DNA from: Muribaculaceae bacterium
GTDB lineage: Bacteria > Bacteroidota > Bacteroidia > Bacteroidales > Muribaculaceae
Assembly (NCBI GenBank): GCA_017436845.1
Contig: JAFSCJ010000003.1
Span: 62,001 to 126,000, forward strand
Reading direction: 5' to 3'
DNA length: 64,000 nt
Shown: one piece after another, positions 54,772 to 63,240 of the stretch
Layout: every line of letters starts with the position of its first letter
Numbering within the stretch: the first letter of the stretch is position 1
Notes under the pieces: generated by a model
What the model was told of the DNA's origin: nothing
Databases searched by the model: none
The model's input: the letters and a program-made list of their open reading frames with translations, nothing else
Program-made: the position numbers and the translations under genes

Positions 54772-54802
54772 CAAAGGTACGAATTTATTTTCCTATTACC
54801 AA
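54772..54802 (-). promoter_or_regulatory. Promoter of rplM-rpsI (TTG-N20-TACCTTTG)
   Basis: On the minus strand TTG (54802-54800) and TACCTTTG (54779-54772) are exactly 20 bp apart. Confidence 0.65.
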
Positions 54803-54854
54803 ATGTTTTAGAGATAATTCTATATAAATTCTCCGGTGCATGAGGTAGTTATGA

Positions 54855-56294
54855 CTATAGGTTGTTTTTAACAGAATTAATGTAATCTTCAAGTCCGAGT
54901 ACGGCTTTTGTTGCTACTTGCTGGCGGAAGTCCGGGTTGGCGAGCATTTCTTCTTCAGGCAAGCTACTCATGAATAATACTTCAAGGAGTACGTTGGGGT
55001 ATTCAGTGGGTGCGTTGAGTGAGAAGTTGAAATTTCCGGTCAAACCGAAATTTTTAAGGCCAAGTTCTAATAGTCTATTTAACATGCAAGATGCGAGTTC
55101 GCGGTTGTTGATGTGTTTGTAATAGGTGCTTGTTCCCATTGTTGTGAAGGGGGAGCCACCTGAATTATTGTGTAAAGATATCATTAAGTCAATATTATTG
55201 TCAGTGAATATCTTTTTCCTGTCGCTCATGGAGATGTTGATATCTTTTTCTCGGCTTAAAATGACTTTTGCGCCTTTTGCTTCGAGTAATGCTTTGATGC
55301 GTAAAATTATGTCAAGGTTTATTTCTTTTTCAAGTAATCCTGTTGCGCTTTTTGCGCCTGGGTATTCTCCTCCATGTCCGGCATCAAGTCCTATTGTTAA
55401 ATCTTTCAGATTTAGAGATGGTGTGTGTTTTACGTCAATAACAAGATTGTTGTTAATATAATTTATTGAATATCCCCAAGAATGTTTATGTTTGAGTTTG
55501 ATAATGACTTTAAATACATCGCTATCATCTTGTCGATAGTCTACGTATTCAATCATGCCCAGATTGCCCCGTTGAGTAATCCAATTGCTGTTGTTGGTCG
55601 CTCCAAATAGCTCGACGCAAATTGTTGTTGGATCAAGTTGAGTCCATGAGCGGTAGGGGATACGTTTTGGAAGCGAAATTGAAATACGGTCGGATTTGCC
55701 GGCATTGGAAATGGACCAACTTCCGGTGTTTATTTGGCTAGTTGTGTCATTTGTCTCGTTTAGATATTCTTTGTTTATGTAGGCAAAACGATTTTTAGAG
55801 AGTTGTATTTTGTAGAGTTCGCCTTTTTGTTCGATGGCTTTGACTATGATGTCGCCATTGATATATCCTATCTTTGATCCTCCGAGTCTGTCTCCACCAT
55901 CTCCATATTGAAGATAGGCGCCATTGATGGTTGTGAAATATTTTGGAGAATCAAATATTATTCGCGATGGAGTGGTAGGGATGTTGATCTTCTTAGGGGT
56001 ATCTTTTAGAAATATGTTTAAAGTTTGTGATGTTGAACCGTTTTTGCCTTTAGTTTTTATTGTTATTTTATTGTCTCCTTTGTTGAGCTTAATGTTGTCT
56101 CCAAAGGCGCCGGTTTTGTAAACATGGACTTTATTGCCGTTAATGTATGCTGAATTGCCTGGAGTGGTAACGCAAACAATGTTGTGGCTTTTATTGGTTG
56201 TTGTGTCTTGTTTTCCACGTACTATAGTGAAGCTGTTTCCTGCTATCGCTGATAGTGAAATGAGAAGAGATAGCGAAAATAATAATGTTTTCAT
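54855..56294 (-). CDS. N-acetylmuramoyl-L-alanine amidase (Amidase_3) with N-terminal SH3/AMIN-like regions
   Basis: 479 residues, exported (LLFSLSLLISLSAIAG). The C-terminal 200 residues are Amidase_3: LTIGLDAGHGGEYPGAKSAT with the first zinc His, LEKEINLDIILRIKALLEAK with the catalytic Glu, ISLHNNSGGSPFT with the second His, and VLLEVLFMSSLPEEE with the last. The N-terminal part has an SH3-like region (GEL/YKIQLSKNRFAYINKEYL) and beta segments. It cleaves septal or lateral peptidoglycan. Confidence 0.93.
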   Translation of the reverse strand: MKTLLFSLSLLISLSAIAGNSFTIVRGKQDTTTNKSHNIVCVTTPGNSAYINGNKVHVYKTGAFGDNIKLNKGDNKITIKTKGKNGSTSQTLNIFLKDTPKKINIPTTPSRIIFDSPKYFTTINGAYLQYGDGGDRLGGSKIGYINGDIIVKAIEQKGELYKIQLSKNRFAYINKEYLNETNDTTSQINTGSWSISNAGKSDRISISLPKRIPYRSWTQLDPTTICVELFGATNNSNWITQRGNLGMIEYVDYRQDDSDVFKVIIKLKHKHSWGYSINYINNNLVIDVKHTPSLNLKDLTIGLDAGHGGEYPGAKSATGLLEKEINLDIILRIKALLEAKGAKVILSREKDINISMSDRKKIFTDNNIDLMISLHNNSGGSPFTTMGTSTYYKHINNRELASCMLNRLLELGLKNFGLTGNFNFSLNAPTEYPNVLLEVLFMSSLPEEEMLANPDFRQQVATKAVLGLEDYINSVKNNL

Positions 56295-56319
56295 GATGGG
56301 ATGATAATTTTAGGTTAAA

Positions 56320-56351
56320 CAAAGAGGCGATTCCTTGTTGAAATCGCCTCT
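56320..56351 (-). terminator. Intrinsic terminator after rpmA
   Basis: AGAGGCGATT (56323-56332) pairs with AATCGCCTCT (56342-56351); the minus strand continues CTTTGTTTA. It ends the rplU-rpmA transcript before the amidase gene. Confidence 0.78.
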
Positions 56352-56380
56352 TGTAGCAGTTTTTATGTGCTGATGAACGA

Positions 56381-56641
56381 TTACGCTTCAGCAGGAGTTA
56401 CGTTGATGAATTGACGACCGTTTTTGCCTTCAGAGAAGACTACTGTGCCATTAACAAGAGCGTAAAGAGTGTGGTCTTTACCCATACCAACGTTTTCACC
56501 TGGGTGGTGAACTGTACCACGTTGACGTTTGATAATGTTGCCGGCTTTAGCGAATTGACCGCCGAAAATCTTAACACCGAGTCGTTTGCTTTCTGACTCG
56601 CGACCGTTCTTAGAACTACCTACACCTTTCTTATGTGCCAT
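56381..56641 (-). CDS. rpmA: 50S ribosomal protein L27
   Basis: 86 residues: [20 protein letters not shown] is the L27 N-terminus, and [19 protein letters not shown] the conserved core. No N-terminal extension is present, so no prepeptide cleavage is needed. It follows rplU by 20 bp. Confidence 0.98.
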   Translation of the reverse strand: MAHKKGVGSSKNGRESESKRLGVKIFGGQFAKAGNIIKRQRGTVHHPGENVGMGKDHTLYALVNGTVVFSEGKNGRQFINVTPAEA

Positions 56642-56661
56642 TTTCTTAAGATTTTAGAGGG

Positions 56662-56982
56662 TTATGCAATTACGTCTTTAATCACAACTTGGGTGAAGCA
56701 TTGGCGATGACCGTTTTTACGGCGGTAGCCTTTACGTCTTTTCTTTTTGAAGACGATAACTTTTTCACCTTTTACGAGGGGACGTTTTACCTCGCAAACT
56801 ACTTTTGCTCCTTCAACGGTAGGAGCGCCTACTTTAACGGCACCGTCGGCATCTACGAGCAATACGCGATCAAATTCTACTGTATCGCCTTCATTAACTT
56901 GCTCTCCGAGATAGTGAACATACAAGAACTTTCCAGCTTCTGCTTTGAATTGTTGTCCTTGGATTTCTACGATAACGTACAT
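56662..56982 (-). CDS. rplU: 50S ribosomal protein L21
   Basis: 106 residues: [20 protein letters not shown] starts the family pattern; [20 protein letters not shown] and [14 protein letters not shown] close it. First gene of the L21-L27 operon. Confidence 0.97.
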   Translation of the reverse strand: MYVIVEIQGQQFKAEAGKFLYVHYLGEQVNEGDTVEFDRVLLVDADGAVKVGAPTVEGAKVVCEVKRPLVKGEKVIVFKKKRRKGYRRKNGHRQCFTQVVIKDVIA

Positions 56983-57070
56983 CTGTTAATTAATTATTTA
57001 CAGGTTACTCCGTTGGGCGAGGTACATCTATACACTGCTTATTTGAGCCCATGTCGGAAAAATTAGCGCA

Positions 57071-57101
57071 CAAAGGTAGTGATTTTCTTTTGATTGCGCA
57101 A
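57071..57101 (-). promoter_or_regulatory. Promoter of rplU-rpmA (TTG-N20-TACCTTTG)
   Basis: Minus-strand TTG (57101-57099) and TACCTTTG (57078-57071) with a 20-bp spacer; leader about 80 nt with a GGGC/GCCC stem. Confidence 0.65.
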
Positions 57102-57171
57102 TATTCTCAAAAAAAACTTTTGATTAAAAAAGTGATAAAATTGGTTAGTAAAATATTTTTTTTGATGAGGT

Positions 57172-57203
57172 GTTGCATAATTTGAAAATCTATATTAACT
57201 TTG
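57172..57203 (+). promoter_or_regulatory. tRNA promoter (TTG-N21-TAACTTTG)
   Basis: TTG at 57172-57174 and TAACTTTG at 57196-57203 precede the tRNA by 27 bp. Confidence 0.55.
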
Positions 57204-57230
57204 CACTCGCTTTCGGACAAAACCGATGCA

Positions 57231-57304
57231 GGTCCCATAGCTCAGTTGGTTAGAGCACCTGACTCATAATCAGGGAGTCCTTGGTTCAAGCCCAAGTGGG
57301 ACCA
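57231..57304 (+). tRNA. tRNA with CAU anticodon (Met, or Ile2)
   Basis: 74 nt folding as a full cloverleaf: acceptor GGTCCCA/TGGGACC, D arm AGCTCAGTTGGTTAGAGCA, anticodon stem CCTGA/TCAGG around the loop CTCATAA, and T arm CTTGG/CCAAG with TTCAAGC. The anticodon is CAT. 3' CCA is not encoded. By sequence it could be elongator Met or an Ile2 tRNA whose C34 is modified to lysidine; initiator Met is excluded by the A-U rich, paired 1-72 end. Followed by a terminator. Confidence 0.95.
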
Positions 57305-57305
57305 C

Positions 57306-57334
57306 AAAGAGCGCTAATTTAGCGCTCTTTTTTT
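57306..57334 (+). terminator. Intrinsic terminator after the tRNA
   Basis: AAAGAGCGCTA (57306-57316), ATT loop and TAGCGCTCTTT (57320-57330) followed by four T. Confidence 0.9.
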
Positions 57335-57358
57335 ATATAGTGGTTTAATATGCTCTTA

Positions 57359-60214
57359 TTAGAATATTATTTTGGCGATTTTGGTGCCTTGTTTTTTGAT
57401 GTATAGGCCTTTATTGGGTTTTGCGACACGAATACCTTGCATGTTAAAGTATTCAACCGGACTATTATCTGATGAAATAACTGATTCTATTCCTATTGTT
57501 TCTCCTGTGCGATTGTTGAATTGGTAGATGCTATTGTTTACGAGCTCAAGGTCGATGGTTTGGTTGTTGTTGCCACCATTGCCGTTGTTGAAAATTACCA
57601 TGGGATTAACGAGTGTGTCGATGGTTGAGAATGTTAATTCCCACATCCCGATTTCGCTATTGTAGGTCATGGCTGATCCGGGCCAAGAGCCTAAATAGGT
57701 CTTATTGCTGATTCCGGCATCCCACACATAGGCATATACTGTGGATGTGCCCCAGTTAGAATCGTTGTAGTAAAATTTCCATATTGTAGTTTCTGCAGGA
57801 TTTTCAGGAGTATCGGGTATTTCGCCTGCACCTTCGATTGTTTTTACATATCCATTGGCATTATAGTAGCCACCATTCACCCATGTGAGGTCAGCGGTTT
57901 GCGAACTGCCATTGTTGAAAATCACACCACCGGAAATTTTATCTGTACCTGTATATGACCATTTCCAAATGTTATTTCCGAGATATGAGCATGCTTGTCC
58001 CGGCCATGAACCACCGGTAAAATTCATTGTATTATTCCATACCCACGCTTTAATTGTACCAGACCAATTTGCTGTATTTTCAAAGAAAACGGCTTGTTCT
58101 CCTTCGTTCATTGATGGAGTGATTATTTCTTCCGGTTCTTTAGTAGATGAGTCGCTACCTCCATTGTTTGTTGACAATTCCTCTTCTGTCCCATCGTAGG
58201 CTAATTGTGGCGTTATAACAGCTGATGATGTATAGATATATTTCCCATCTTCTCCTATTTTGCCCGGTGCTTTAGTTTTATCAGTATTTAGTACGTATAC
58301 ACGCAGATTGCCTTTCCCTGAGCAAGAAACGGAGAGTGTTCCATTGGTTATAGTTTTAGTGTCGCCGGTAACGCAATCCACATATGTGCCATTCAATATA
58401 TTTGAGAATGTAGCACCCCCGCTGATTGCCACAAGTGCATAAGAGTCGATGGCGGCATCGGTAAAACGACGTTTGAATGCAAATGAACCAGAGCAACCAT
58501 CGGTGCTATATTGACCTTTGCGGAGAGCCGGAACGGCTGCACGTATTTGGTTTAGGCGTTGAATGTGCATGGCTAATGGGTGAGAAAGAGTTGTAGCGAT
58601 ATTTCCCTCAGCATTAGAGTATTGGGCAAAGTCAGTTACATTGACGTCTCCTTTTATATAGCCACCAAAATAAGCACGTCCGGTTTCACGAAGTGCGATA
58701 TTAGGACCATTATCTATTACACTCCCTTTGCGGAATTCTATTTCTGAGCCATAATACACACAAGGAATACCTCGGAAGGTGAACATTAATGATAAATTTT
58801 CAGCCCATGTGTCCTGCGATTGGTTGAAACGAGTGCTTTCGGGAGCTCCATCGGGAGCATAGTCGTGAGAATCAACATAAACCACGTTGTAAGTTGCGTC
58901 ATTATAAAGATTATCGCCACCCTTCACGCTCCATGCTTCGGCTGCACTGCGGAAATTCCAATGCATGGGGAAGTCTATTACATTAAAATTGGAGTGGAGA
59001 CTATGGTCGGGAGTGTGATAGTTGTTTCCATTAAGGAACGCGTTGGTAGATGTGGGCATGCCGTAATCATCTTGATAATCAACTCCCTGTGCATCAACTG
59101 ATGTAATATTTGTGTGAGAGCCTTTTGTCCCTTCTGTAACTACAATTCCGTTCCATGATGTTTCGCTTTCGTCCCACGCATAATTTTTTGTCTCTTTCCA
59201 AGTATAGAAATATGGGGAGCAGTTTTCGTGATTGCGATAAGTTACATTGCGATCACGAGCACACACTTCTCCATACATAAAGAACGGACCTCCGTTTCGT
59301 TTCTCTTTATATTGCTCAGCCAACGCCGTAAATTGAGGAATAAATGCTTTGTTGAATGTCAAACGTGAGATGTGTCCCGATGTGTCTATGCGAAACCCAT
59401 CAACCCCCATTTTGATGAATTCGCCATAGCATTTAACCAAGTAATTTGACACAAAAGGATTTTCGGTGTTTAAATCAACGCAATCACCGGCAATCTGTCC
59501 ATACCATCGAGAATAGTCATCCCAGTTCCATTCATTTCCCACATGATGCCAATAGTTATTTACGTCATGATTCTGTCCATCGGTATTTTTCATTTGAGCC
59601 AATCGTGCTTGATGTTGGCTTCCACCATCTAATGATTCATAATTGTCGGGTAGCTTTCCTCCTTGAGATTGGGTTAATGGTATCATACATTCGGTGATAG
59701 TTGCCTGATTTTTTGTCCAGTCGCGAGTGAACAATTTGCACAAATTTTCCTCACCAAAGTTGCCTGTGTGGTTTAACACGATGTCAAGCACTATTTTCAT
59801 GCCTCGCTCATGAGCAGCATCAATAAGCGACTGAAACGACACATCTTCACTCTCATATCGTTTGTCCACCTTGCTGAAATTTGATGCGTGATAGCCATGA
59901 TAGTCATAGCCCGATGCATTTTCAACAACAGGCGTAATCCACACTGCTGTAAAACCAAGTGCCTTGATATAATCAAGCTTTTCGATTAGCCCTTTGAAAT
60001 CGCCTCGCCATGCCGGGTCACCTTGGTTGCGCTCCTGATTATCCCAGCATTGAGTATTATTGCCAGGGTCACCATCATAGAAACGAGTTGTCATAACAAA
60101 ATAAATCGTTTCATCTCTAAAATCAGTTCTATCGCCAACAAATGTAGCAGCATAAGATTTTATTGAACAAACGATTATTAGTATATAAAACAATAAGTGA
60201 GAATTTATTTTCAT
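57359..60214 (-). CDS. Secreted GH13 alpha-amylase with two starch-binding modules
   Basis: 951 residues: signal peptide (IIVCSIKSYA), catalytic barrel to about residue 600 with KIVLDIVLNHTGNFGEENL, the nucleophile Asp in GVDGFRIDTSGHI (near 273), the acid/base Glu in FMYGEVCARD (near 315), and the stabilising Asp in VVYVDSHDYAPDG (near 449); AWRGDFKGLIEKLDYIKALG opens it. Two CBM26-like modules follow (about 711-780 with WVWNNTMNFTGGSWPG, and 813-888 with YVWDAGISNKTYLGSWPG). The C-terminus (about 922-951, VEYFNMQGIRVAKP to YIKKQGTKIAKIIF) resembles a type IX sorting tail. It degrades starch outside the cell; no Sus genes lie nearby. Confidence 0.93.
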   Translation of the reverse strand: MKINSHLLFYILIIVCSIKSYAATFVGDRTDFRDETIYFVMTTRFYDGDPGNNTQCWDNQERNQGDPAWRGDFKGLIEKLDYIKALGFTAVWITPVVENASGYDYHGYHASNFSKVDKRYESEDVSFQSLIDAAHERGMKIVLDIVLNHTGNFGEENLCKLFTRDWTKNQATITECMIPLTQSQGGKLPDNYESLDGGSQHQARLAQMKNTDGQNHDVNNYWHHVGNEWNWDDYSRWYGQIAGDCVDLNTENPFVSNYLVKCYGEFIKMGVDGFRIDTSGHISRLTFNKAFIPQFTALAEQYKEKRNGGPFFMYGEVCARDRNVTYRNHENCSPYFYTWKETKNYAWDESETSWNGIVVTEGTKGSHTNITSVDAQGVDYQDDYGMPTSTNAFLNGNNYHTPDHSLHSNFNVIDFPMHWNFRSAAEAWSVKGGDNLYNDATYNVVYVDSHDYAPDGAPESTRFNQSQDTWAENLSLMFTFRGIPCVYYGSEIEFRKGSVIDNGPNIALRETGRAYFGGYIKGDVNVTDFAQYSNAEGNIATTLSHPLAMHIQRLNQIRAAVPALRKGQYSTDGCSGSFAFKRRFTDAAIDSYALVAISGGATFSNILNGTYVDCVTGDTKTITNGTLSVSCSGKGNLRVYVLNTDKTKAPGKIGEDGKYIYTSSAVITPQLAYDGTEEELSTNNGGSDSSTKEPEEIITPSMNEGEQAVFFENTANWSGTIKAWVWNNTMNFTGGSWPGQACSYLGNNIWKWSYTGTDKISGGVIFNNGSSQTADLTWVNGGYYNANGYVKTIEGAGEIPDTPENPAETTIWKFYYNDSNWGTSTVYAYVWDAGISNKTYLGSWPGSAMTYNSEIGMWELTFSTIDTLVNPMVIFNNGNGGNNNQTIDLELVNNSIYQFNNRTGETIGIESVISSDNSPVEYFNMQGIRVAKPNKGLYIKKQGTKIAKIIF

Positions 60215-60236
60215 AGGATATAAAATTTATAGTGTG

Positions 60237-60263
60237 CAAAGATAAAAAAATTAATTAAATTTG
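60237..60263. promoter_or_regulatory. Divergent -7 elements of the amylase and PIG-L genes
   Basis: TATCTTTG on the minus strand (60244-60237) for the amylase and TAAATTTG on the plus strand (60256-60263) for the deacetylase. The -33 elements are weak. Confidence 0.4.
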
Positions 60264-60283
60264 TGGAGAAGTGTACTTAAATC

Positions 60284-61042
60284 ATGACTATGGATAGACG
60301 GCAAATGTTGAAAATGGCTGGTGCAACGGTTGCAGGAGCATCAGTATTGGGCTTGCAAGCTTTTGCTTCTGACCCCACAATAAAAGATAATACCACAAAG
60401 AAGAAGGCTCTAATCATAGGGGCGCACCCCGATGATCCCGAAACCGGTTGTGGTGGCACGATGATTTTGCTCAAACGAGCAGGGTGGGAAGTCGTGTCGG
60501 TCTATATGACAAAAGGGGAGGGTGGTATCGTTGGCAAAACCCATGATGAAGCTGCATCCATAAGAACTCGTGAGGCACAGAAAGCATGCGAAATATTGCA
60601 AGCACGACCGGTGTTTATGACACAAATTGATGGTAATTCCGAGGTCAACAAAACCCGATATGTGGAGATGCGAGAGTTGATAGCAAAAGAGAAACCCGAT
60701 GTGGTGTTCACTCATTGGCCCATCGACTCACACCCCGACCATCGCGTGTGCTCACTGTTGGTCTATGACGCATGGCGCCGACTTGATTATAGCTTTGAAC
60801 TATACTACTTTGAAGTGATGAGCGGCACACAGACACAATTGTTCCACCCCACAGACTATGTCGATATCAGCTCCGTAGCCGAGCAAAAACGCCGAGCATG
60901 TTATTGCCATGAGAGCCAAGACATGGCACCACTATATGACAATTGGCACGACACAATGGAGCGATTTCGCGGACTTGAACTTCGTTACCCCTCCGCCGAA
61001 GCATTCATCCACCTTCGCCGCGACAAAAACTACATCTTCTAA
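60284..61042 (+). CDS. PIG-L family deacetylase with a Tat-like signal
   Basis: 252 residues. The N-terminus DRRQMLKMAGATVAGASVLG has a twin-arginine-like RRxxLK motif before a hydrophobic stretch, ending near QAFAS. The PIG-L fold has LIIGAHPDDPETGCGGTMIL (AHPDDxE, metal and catalytic Asp) and TKGEGGIVG, then IDSHPDHRVCS (HPDH). Family members remove N-acetyl groups from GlcNAc-containing compounds; substrate unknown. Base composition rises in GC in the last 350 bases. An ATG at 60290 is an alternative start. Confidence 0.88.
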   Translation: MTMDRRQMLKMAGATVAGASVLGLQAFASDPTIKDNTTKKKALIIGAHPDDPETGCGGTMILLKRAGWEVVSVYMTKGEGGIVGKTHDEAASIRTREAQKACEILQARPVFMTQIDGNSEVNKTRYVEMRELIAKEKPDVVFTHWPIDSHPDHRVCSLLVYDAWRRLDYSFELYYFEVMSGTQTQLFHPTDYVDISSVAEQKRRACYCHESQDMAPLYDNWHDTMERFRGLELRYPSAEAFIHLRRDKNYIF

Positions 61043-61066
61043 GCAAGAAAACTTATAATCTATTGT

Positions 61067-61103
61067 AATCGCCATTAAGTTAAAATAAATGGCGATTTTT
61101 TTT
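61067..61103 (+). terminator. Intrinsic terminator after the PIG-L gene
   Basis: AATCGCCATT (61067-61076) pairs with AATGGCGATT (61088-61097), followed by eight T. Confidence 0.88.
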
Positions 61104-61131
61104 GTTTTGTAATTAACAATTTGTAAGTTTG
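61102..61131 (+). promoter_or_regulatory. Promoter of the structured noncoding RNA (TTG-N19-TAAGTTTG)
   Basis: TTG (61102-61104) and TAAGTTTG (61124-61131) fit the consensus with a 19-bp spacer. No start codon with a convincing gene follows for about 400 bp. Confidence 0.6.
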
Positions 61132-61137
61132 CCTTGC

Positions 61138-61470
61138 ATATCGCTCGCAGACCGCCAAAGGTAGAGGCGAAACATTATTGAGCCAACGCCGATATGGGAA
61201 ATGCGGGTGGGTGCAGACATTTTGGGAAGCGTTTACTTACGCTCTTTCTTGGCTTTTCGAAATCTGGACAATTTCATGTTAGGGTCAAGGATGAAGCAAC
61301 GGTAGATGCCTTGTGGATATGTATAGCAGTCATTAGTTGGCATGAGAATGTCTACTGATGCTATATATTATATCGGCGTGAGGCTTCTGCGTTGCTCGTT
61401 CTACTCTAACGGGCAGTCCAGAGCCTCGAAAAGCGGGACGAGTAACAAGTACAGACTCTCACGCTTTTTT
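61138..61470 (+). ncRNA. Candidate structured noncoding RNA, about 333 nt
   Basis: Bounded by a promoter (61102-61131) and a nested terminator-like hairpin ending at 61470. It contains several stems: a TCGC/GCGA stem with an inner GCC/GGC (61140-61170), AGCGT/ACGCT (61228-61242), CAAGG/CCTTG (61287-61313), GATAT...ATAGCA with TGCTAT...TATC (61315-61374), and at the end GCGTGAG (61376-61382) with CTCACGC (61458-61464) enclosing GTTGCTCGT/ACGAGTAAC. It is richer in GC than its surroundings. It does not show the hallmarks of RNase P, tmRNA, SRP or 6S RNA that I can recognise. A 34-codon frame (61201-61305) has no family I know. Confidence 0.5.
61376..61470 (+). terminator. Nested hairpin ending in a T tract
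   Basis: GCGTGAG pairs with CTCACGC, an inner 9- to 11-bp stem (61391-61401 with 61436-61446) stands inside, and CTCT/AGAG inside that; six T follow at 61465-61470. Confidence 0.65.
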
Positions 61471-61534
61471 ATTTATGCTCATAAGAAAATAACCGCATCT
61501 TTTGGGAGTTTGAGATGCCCTATTTTTTTACCAT

Positions 61535-62791
61535 ATGAGAAACTTTTTTCTTTGTGCGGCGGTATTTTCACTTTCCTTAGGTATATCTTCTTGTGGTGAT
61601 ATAAATTCTATTCCAGACCCTCATTTCACGGAAGATGGTTACTATTTAGCTGACACGACTGAACACAAACTTATCTTAGAACAGCCCTGCTCAATAAAGT
61701 TTTTTGTAGAAGTCTCAGGTTCTATGAACGGTTTTTTTAGAGCAAATAAACCCACATATTTTAAATCTGATGTTTGGCAAATTTTAAGCTACTATTCACC
61801 TATTGCTAAAGATGTAACGCTTCTTACTAATGATGGCAATAGTGGTGCTATTATTGATATGAATTCTTTTCAAAATCAGATGAATACTGGTGCTTTTATT
61901 TCTCAAGCATCAACAAAAGTTCCAGTAATGATAGAAACTATTCTTTCCAATCTTAATACGGAAAATGGAGAAGTGGCTGTACTAATATCAGACATGAAAT
62001 ATAGTCCAGTAGGTTCTGCTGCCCCCAAAGTATTATTGACTCAATATAGCACAGATATAAGCACAATTTTGGGTAAATATCAAAAGTCTGTAAGCCTTAT
62101 ATGTGCAACCTCTAATTATCTAGATAAATCTGGTAATGAGTTATGCAATCGTTCTCCTTATTACTTCCTGATATTAGGCAAAGCTAACCATGTGATTTCA
62201 GTTAGAAATGGCATCTCAACATTACTTCAAGATAGAGGTCATTTTATAGATAATATAGAAAGTGGTATTGATTATGGTTCTCAGTCATATTCATTTGGCA
62301 TGTCTAATCGTTGCAACCAATTGTTTAATGAACCTACATTTGTTGATTATGAAGAACCTGATGTAGAATATGGAGACACTTGTACAATTAAATTGAAAGT
62401 GGATTTGACTAAATATCGTTGGCTTTTAGAAAACGAATCTATATTTAGAAATTCATTCTCTATTACTCCAACTTACGGTTCTAAAGTTAATGTTGGCAAT
62501 ATATCTTATGATATTAACACTAAGAAAAATAACCAATTAGAAAGAGAAGCCATAGCCAATGTAGAATTAAAAGTATTCAACATGGCAACTGATAGTGAGG
62601 TTCTAGTATGGAAACTTAATTTGCCTGATACAAATTACACTCTTTTCTATGAATTCTTTGACGGTGCAATCAATGAAAATGATGTATCAAAATCATATTC
62701 TGTAAATGATTTTGTAAAAGGAATGTTCTATGGTGGAGTGCTTAATACTAACCCTTCTGAAAATTATATACTTGTTTCTAAAAATTACTAA
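61535..62791 (+). CDS. Lipoprotein with vWA-like domain (tubulin-like operon, gene 1)
   Basis: 418 residues. Lipobox GISSC (Cys20) and mature start GDINSIPDPHF. Residues about 50-65 read SIKFFVEVSGSMNGFFRANK, close to the first metal-binding (MIDAS) motif of von Willebrand A domains, DxSxS, with Glu in place of the first Asp. A later acidic turn is EVAVLISDMKYSP (about 147-159). The rest to about 260 is alpha/beta; residues 270-418 look beta-rich (YGDTCTIKLKVDLTKYRWLL). I do not recognise the family by name. It is 3 bp before gene 2 and is probably its partner at the membrane. Confidence 0.6.
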   Translation: MRNFFLCAAVFSLSLGISSCGDINSIPDPHFTEDGYYLADTTEHKLILEQPCSIKFFVEVSGSMNGFFRANKPTYFKSDVWQILSYYSPIAKDVTLLTNDGNSGAIIDMNSFQNQMNTGAFISQASTKVPVMIETILSNLNTENGEVAVLISDMKYSPVGSAAPKVLLTQYSTDISTILGKYQKSVSLICATSNYLDKSGNELCNRSPYYFLILGKANHVISVRNGISTLLQDRGHFIDNIESGIDYGSQSYSFGMSNRCNQLFNEPTFVDYEEPDVEYGDTCTIKLKVDLTKYRWLLENESIFRNSFSITPTYGSKVNVGNISYDINTKKNNQLEREAIANVELKVFNMATDSEVLVWKLNLPDTNYTLFYEFFDGAINENDVSKSYSVNDFVKGMFYGGVLNTNPSENYILVSKNY

Positions 62792-62794
62792 GAT

Positions 62795-63238
62795 ATGAAG
62801 ACGCTAAAAATTTACGAATGGATAGCAGGAAATATGTCGGATTTTGCTAGACCATTCCAAAATAATGAGACTCTTGCAATGCAAGCGAAAAACTTTTGGA
62901 GAAGTCTTGAAAATTTCTCGATTGTTAGTGTTTTTGTTTTTATTATCGTAGCAGCTGTTATTGCAGTGTTATATTACAAACCATTTAATAACTCACCGGG
63001 AAGACATTATCACCCCAAGTATTGGTTCTTATTTTGGGCTATATCTATAATAGTGACATTTATCATTACTTTAGGTCTTGAATACGCTTTCTGTAAGCCT
63101 GTGTTAAGTGGAGCATTTCTTTTAGAAACAAAAATTGCTTTAGGCAATGCAATTTATACTGCACTGCTTTATTTAGTGATATCTATTATTTGGTGTAATT
63201 TTTTACCTACTAACGCTTATAGAATCTTCAAAAAATAA
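62795..63238 (+). CDS. Small membrane protein (tubulin-like operon, gene 2)
   Basis: 147 residues with three hydrophobic helices: IVSVFVFIIVAAVIAVLYY (about 44-62), YWFLFWAISIIVTFIITLGL (about 76-95), and YTALLYLVISIIWCNFL (about 121-137). A hydrophilic N-terminus (KTLKIYEWIAGNMSDFARPF) could face the cytoplasm. No family recognised. It lies 3 bp after the lipoprotein gene and 2 bp before the tubulin-like gene, so it could couple the outer lipoprotein to the cytoplasmic filament-forming protein; that is inference. Confidence 0.6.
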   Translation: MKTLKIYEWIAGNMSDFARPFQNNETLAMQAKNFWRSLENFSIVSVFVFIIVAAVIAVLYYKPFNNSPGRHYHPKYWFLFWAISIIVTFIITLGLEYAFCKPVLSGAFLLETKIALGNAIYTALLYLVISIIWCNFLPTNAYRIFKK

Positions 63239-63240
63239 TT

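Noticed and set aside
61342..61599. An 85-codon plus-strand frame spanning the noncoding RNA and the lipoprotein start.
   Set aside because: Its sequence ends inside the nested hairpin and the lipoprotein frame, with no recognisable motifs; the RNA explanation is better.
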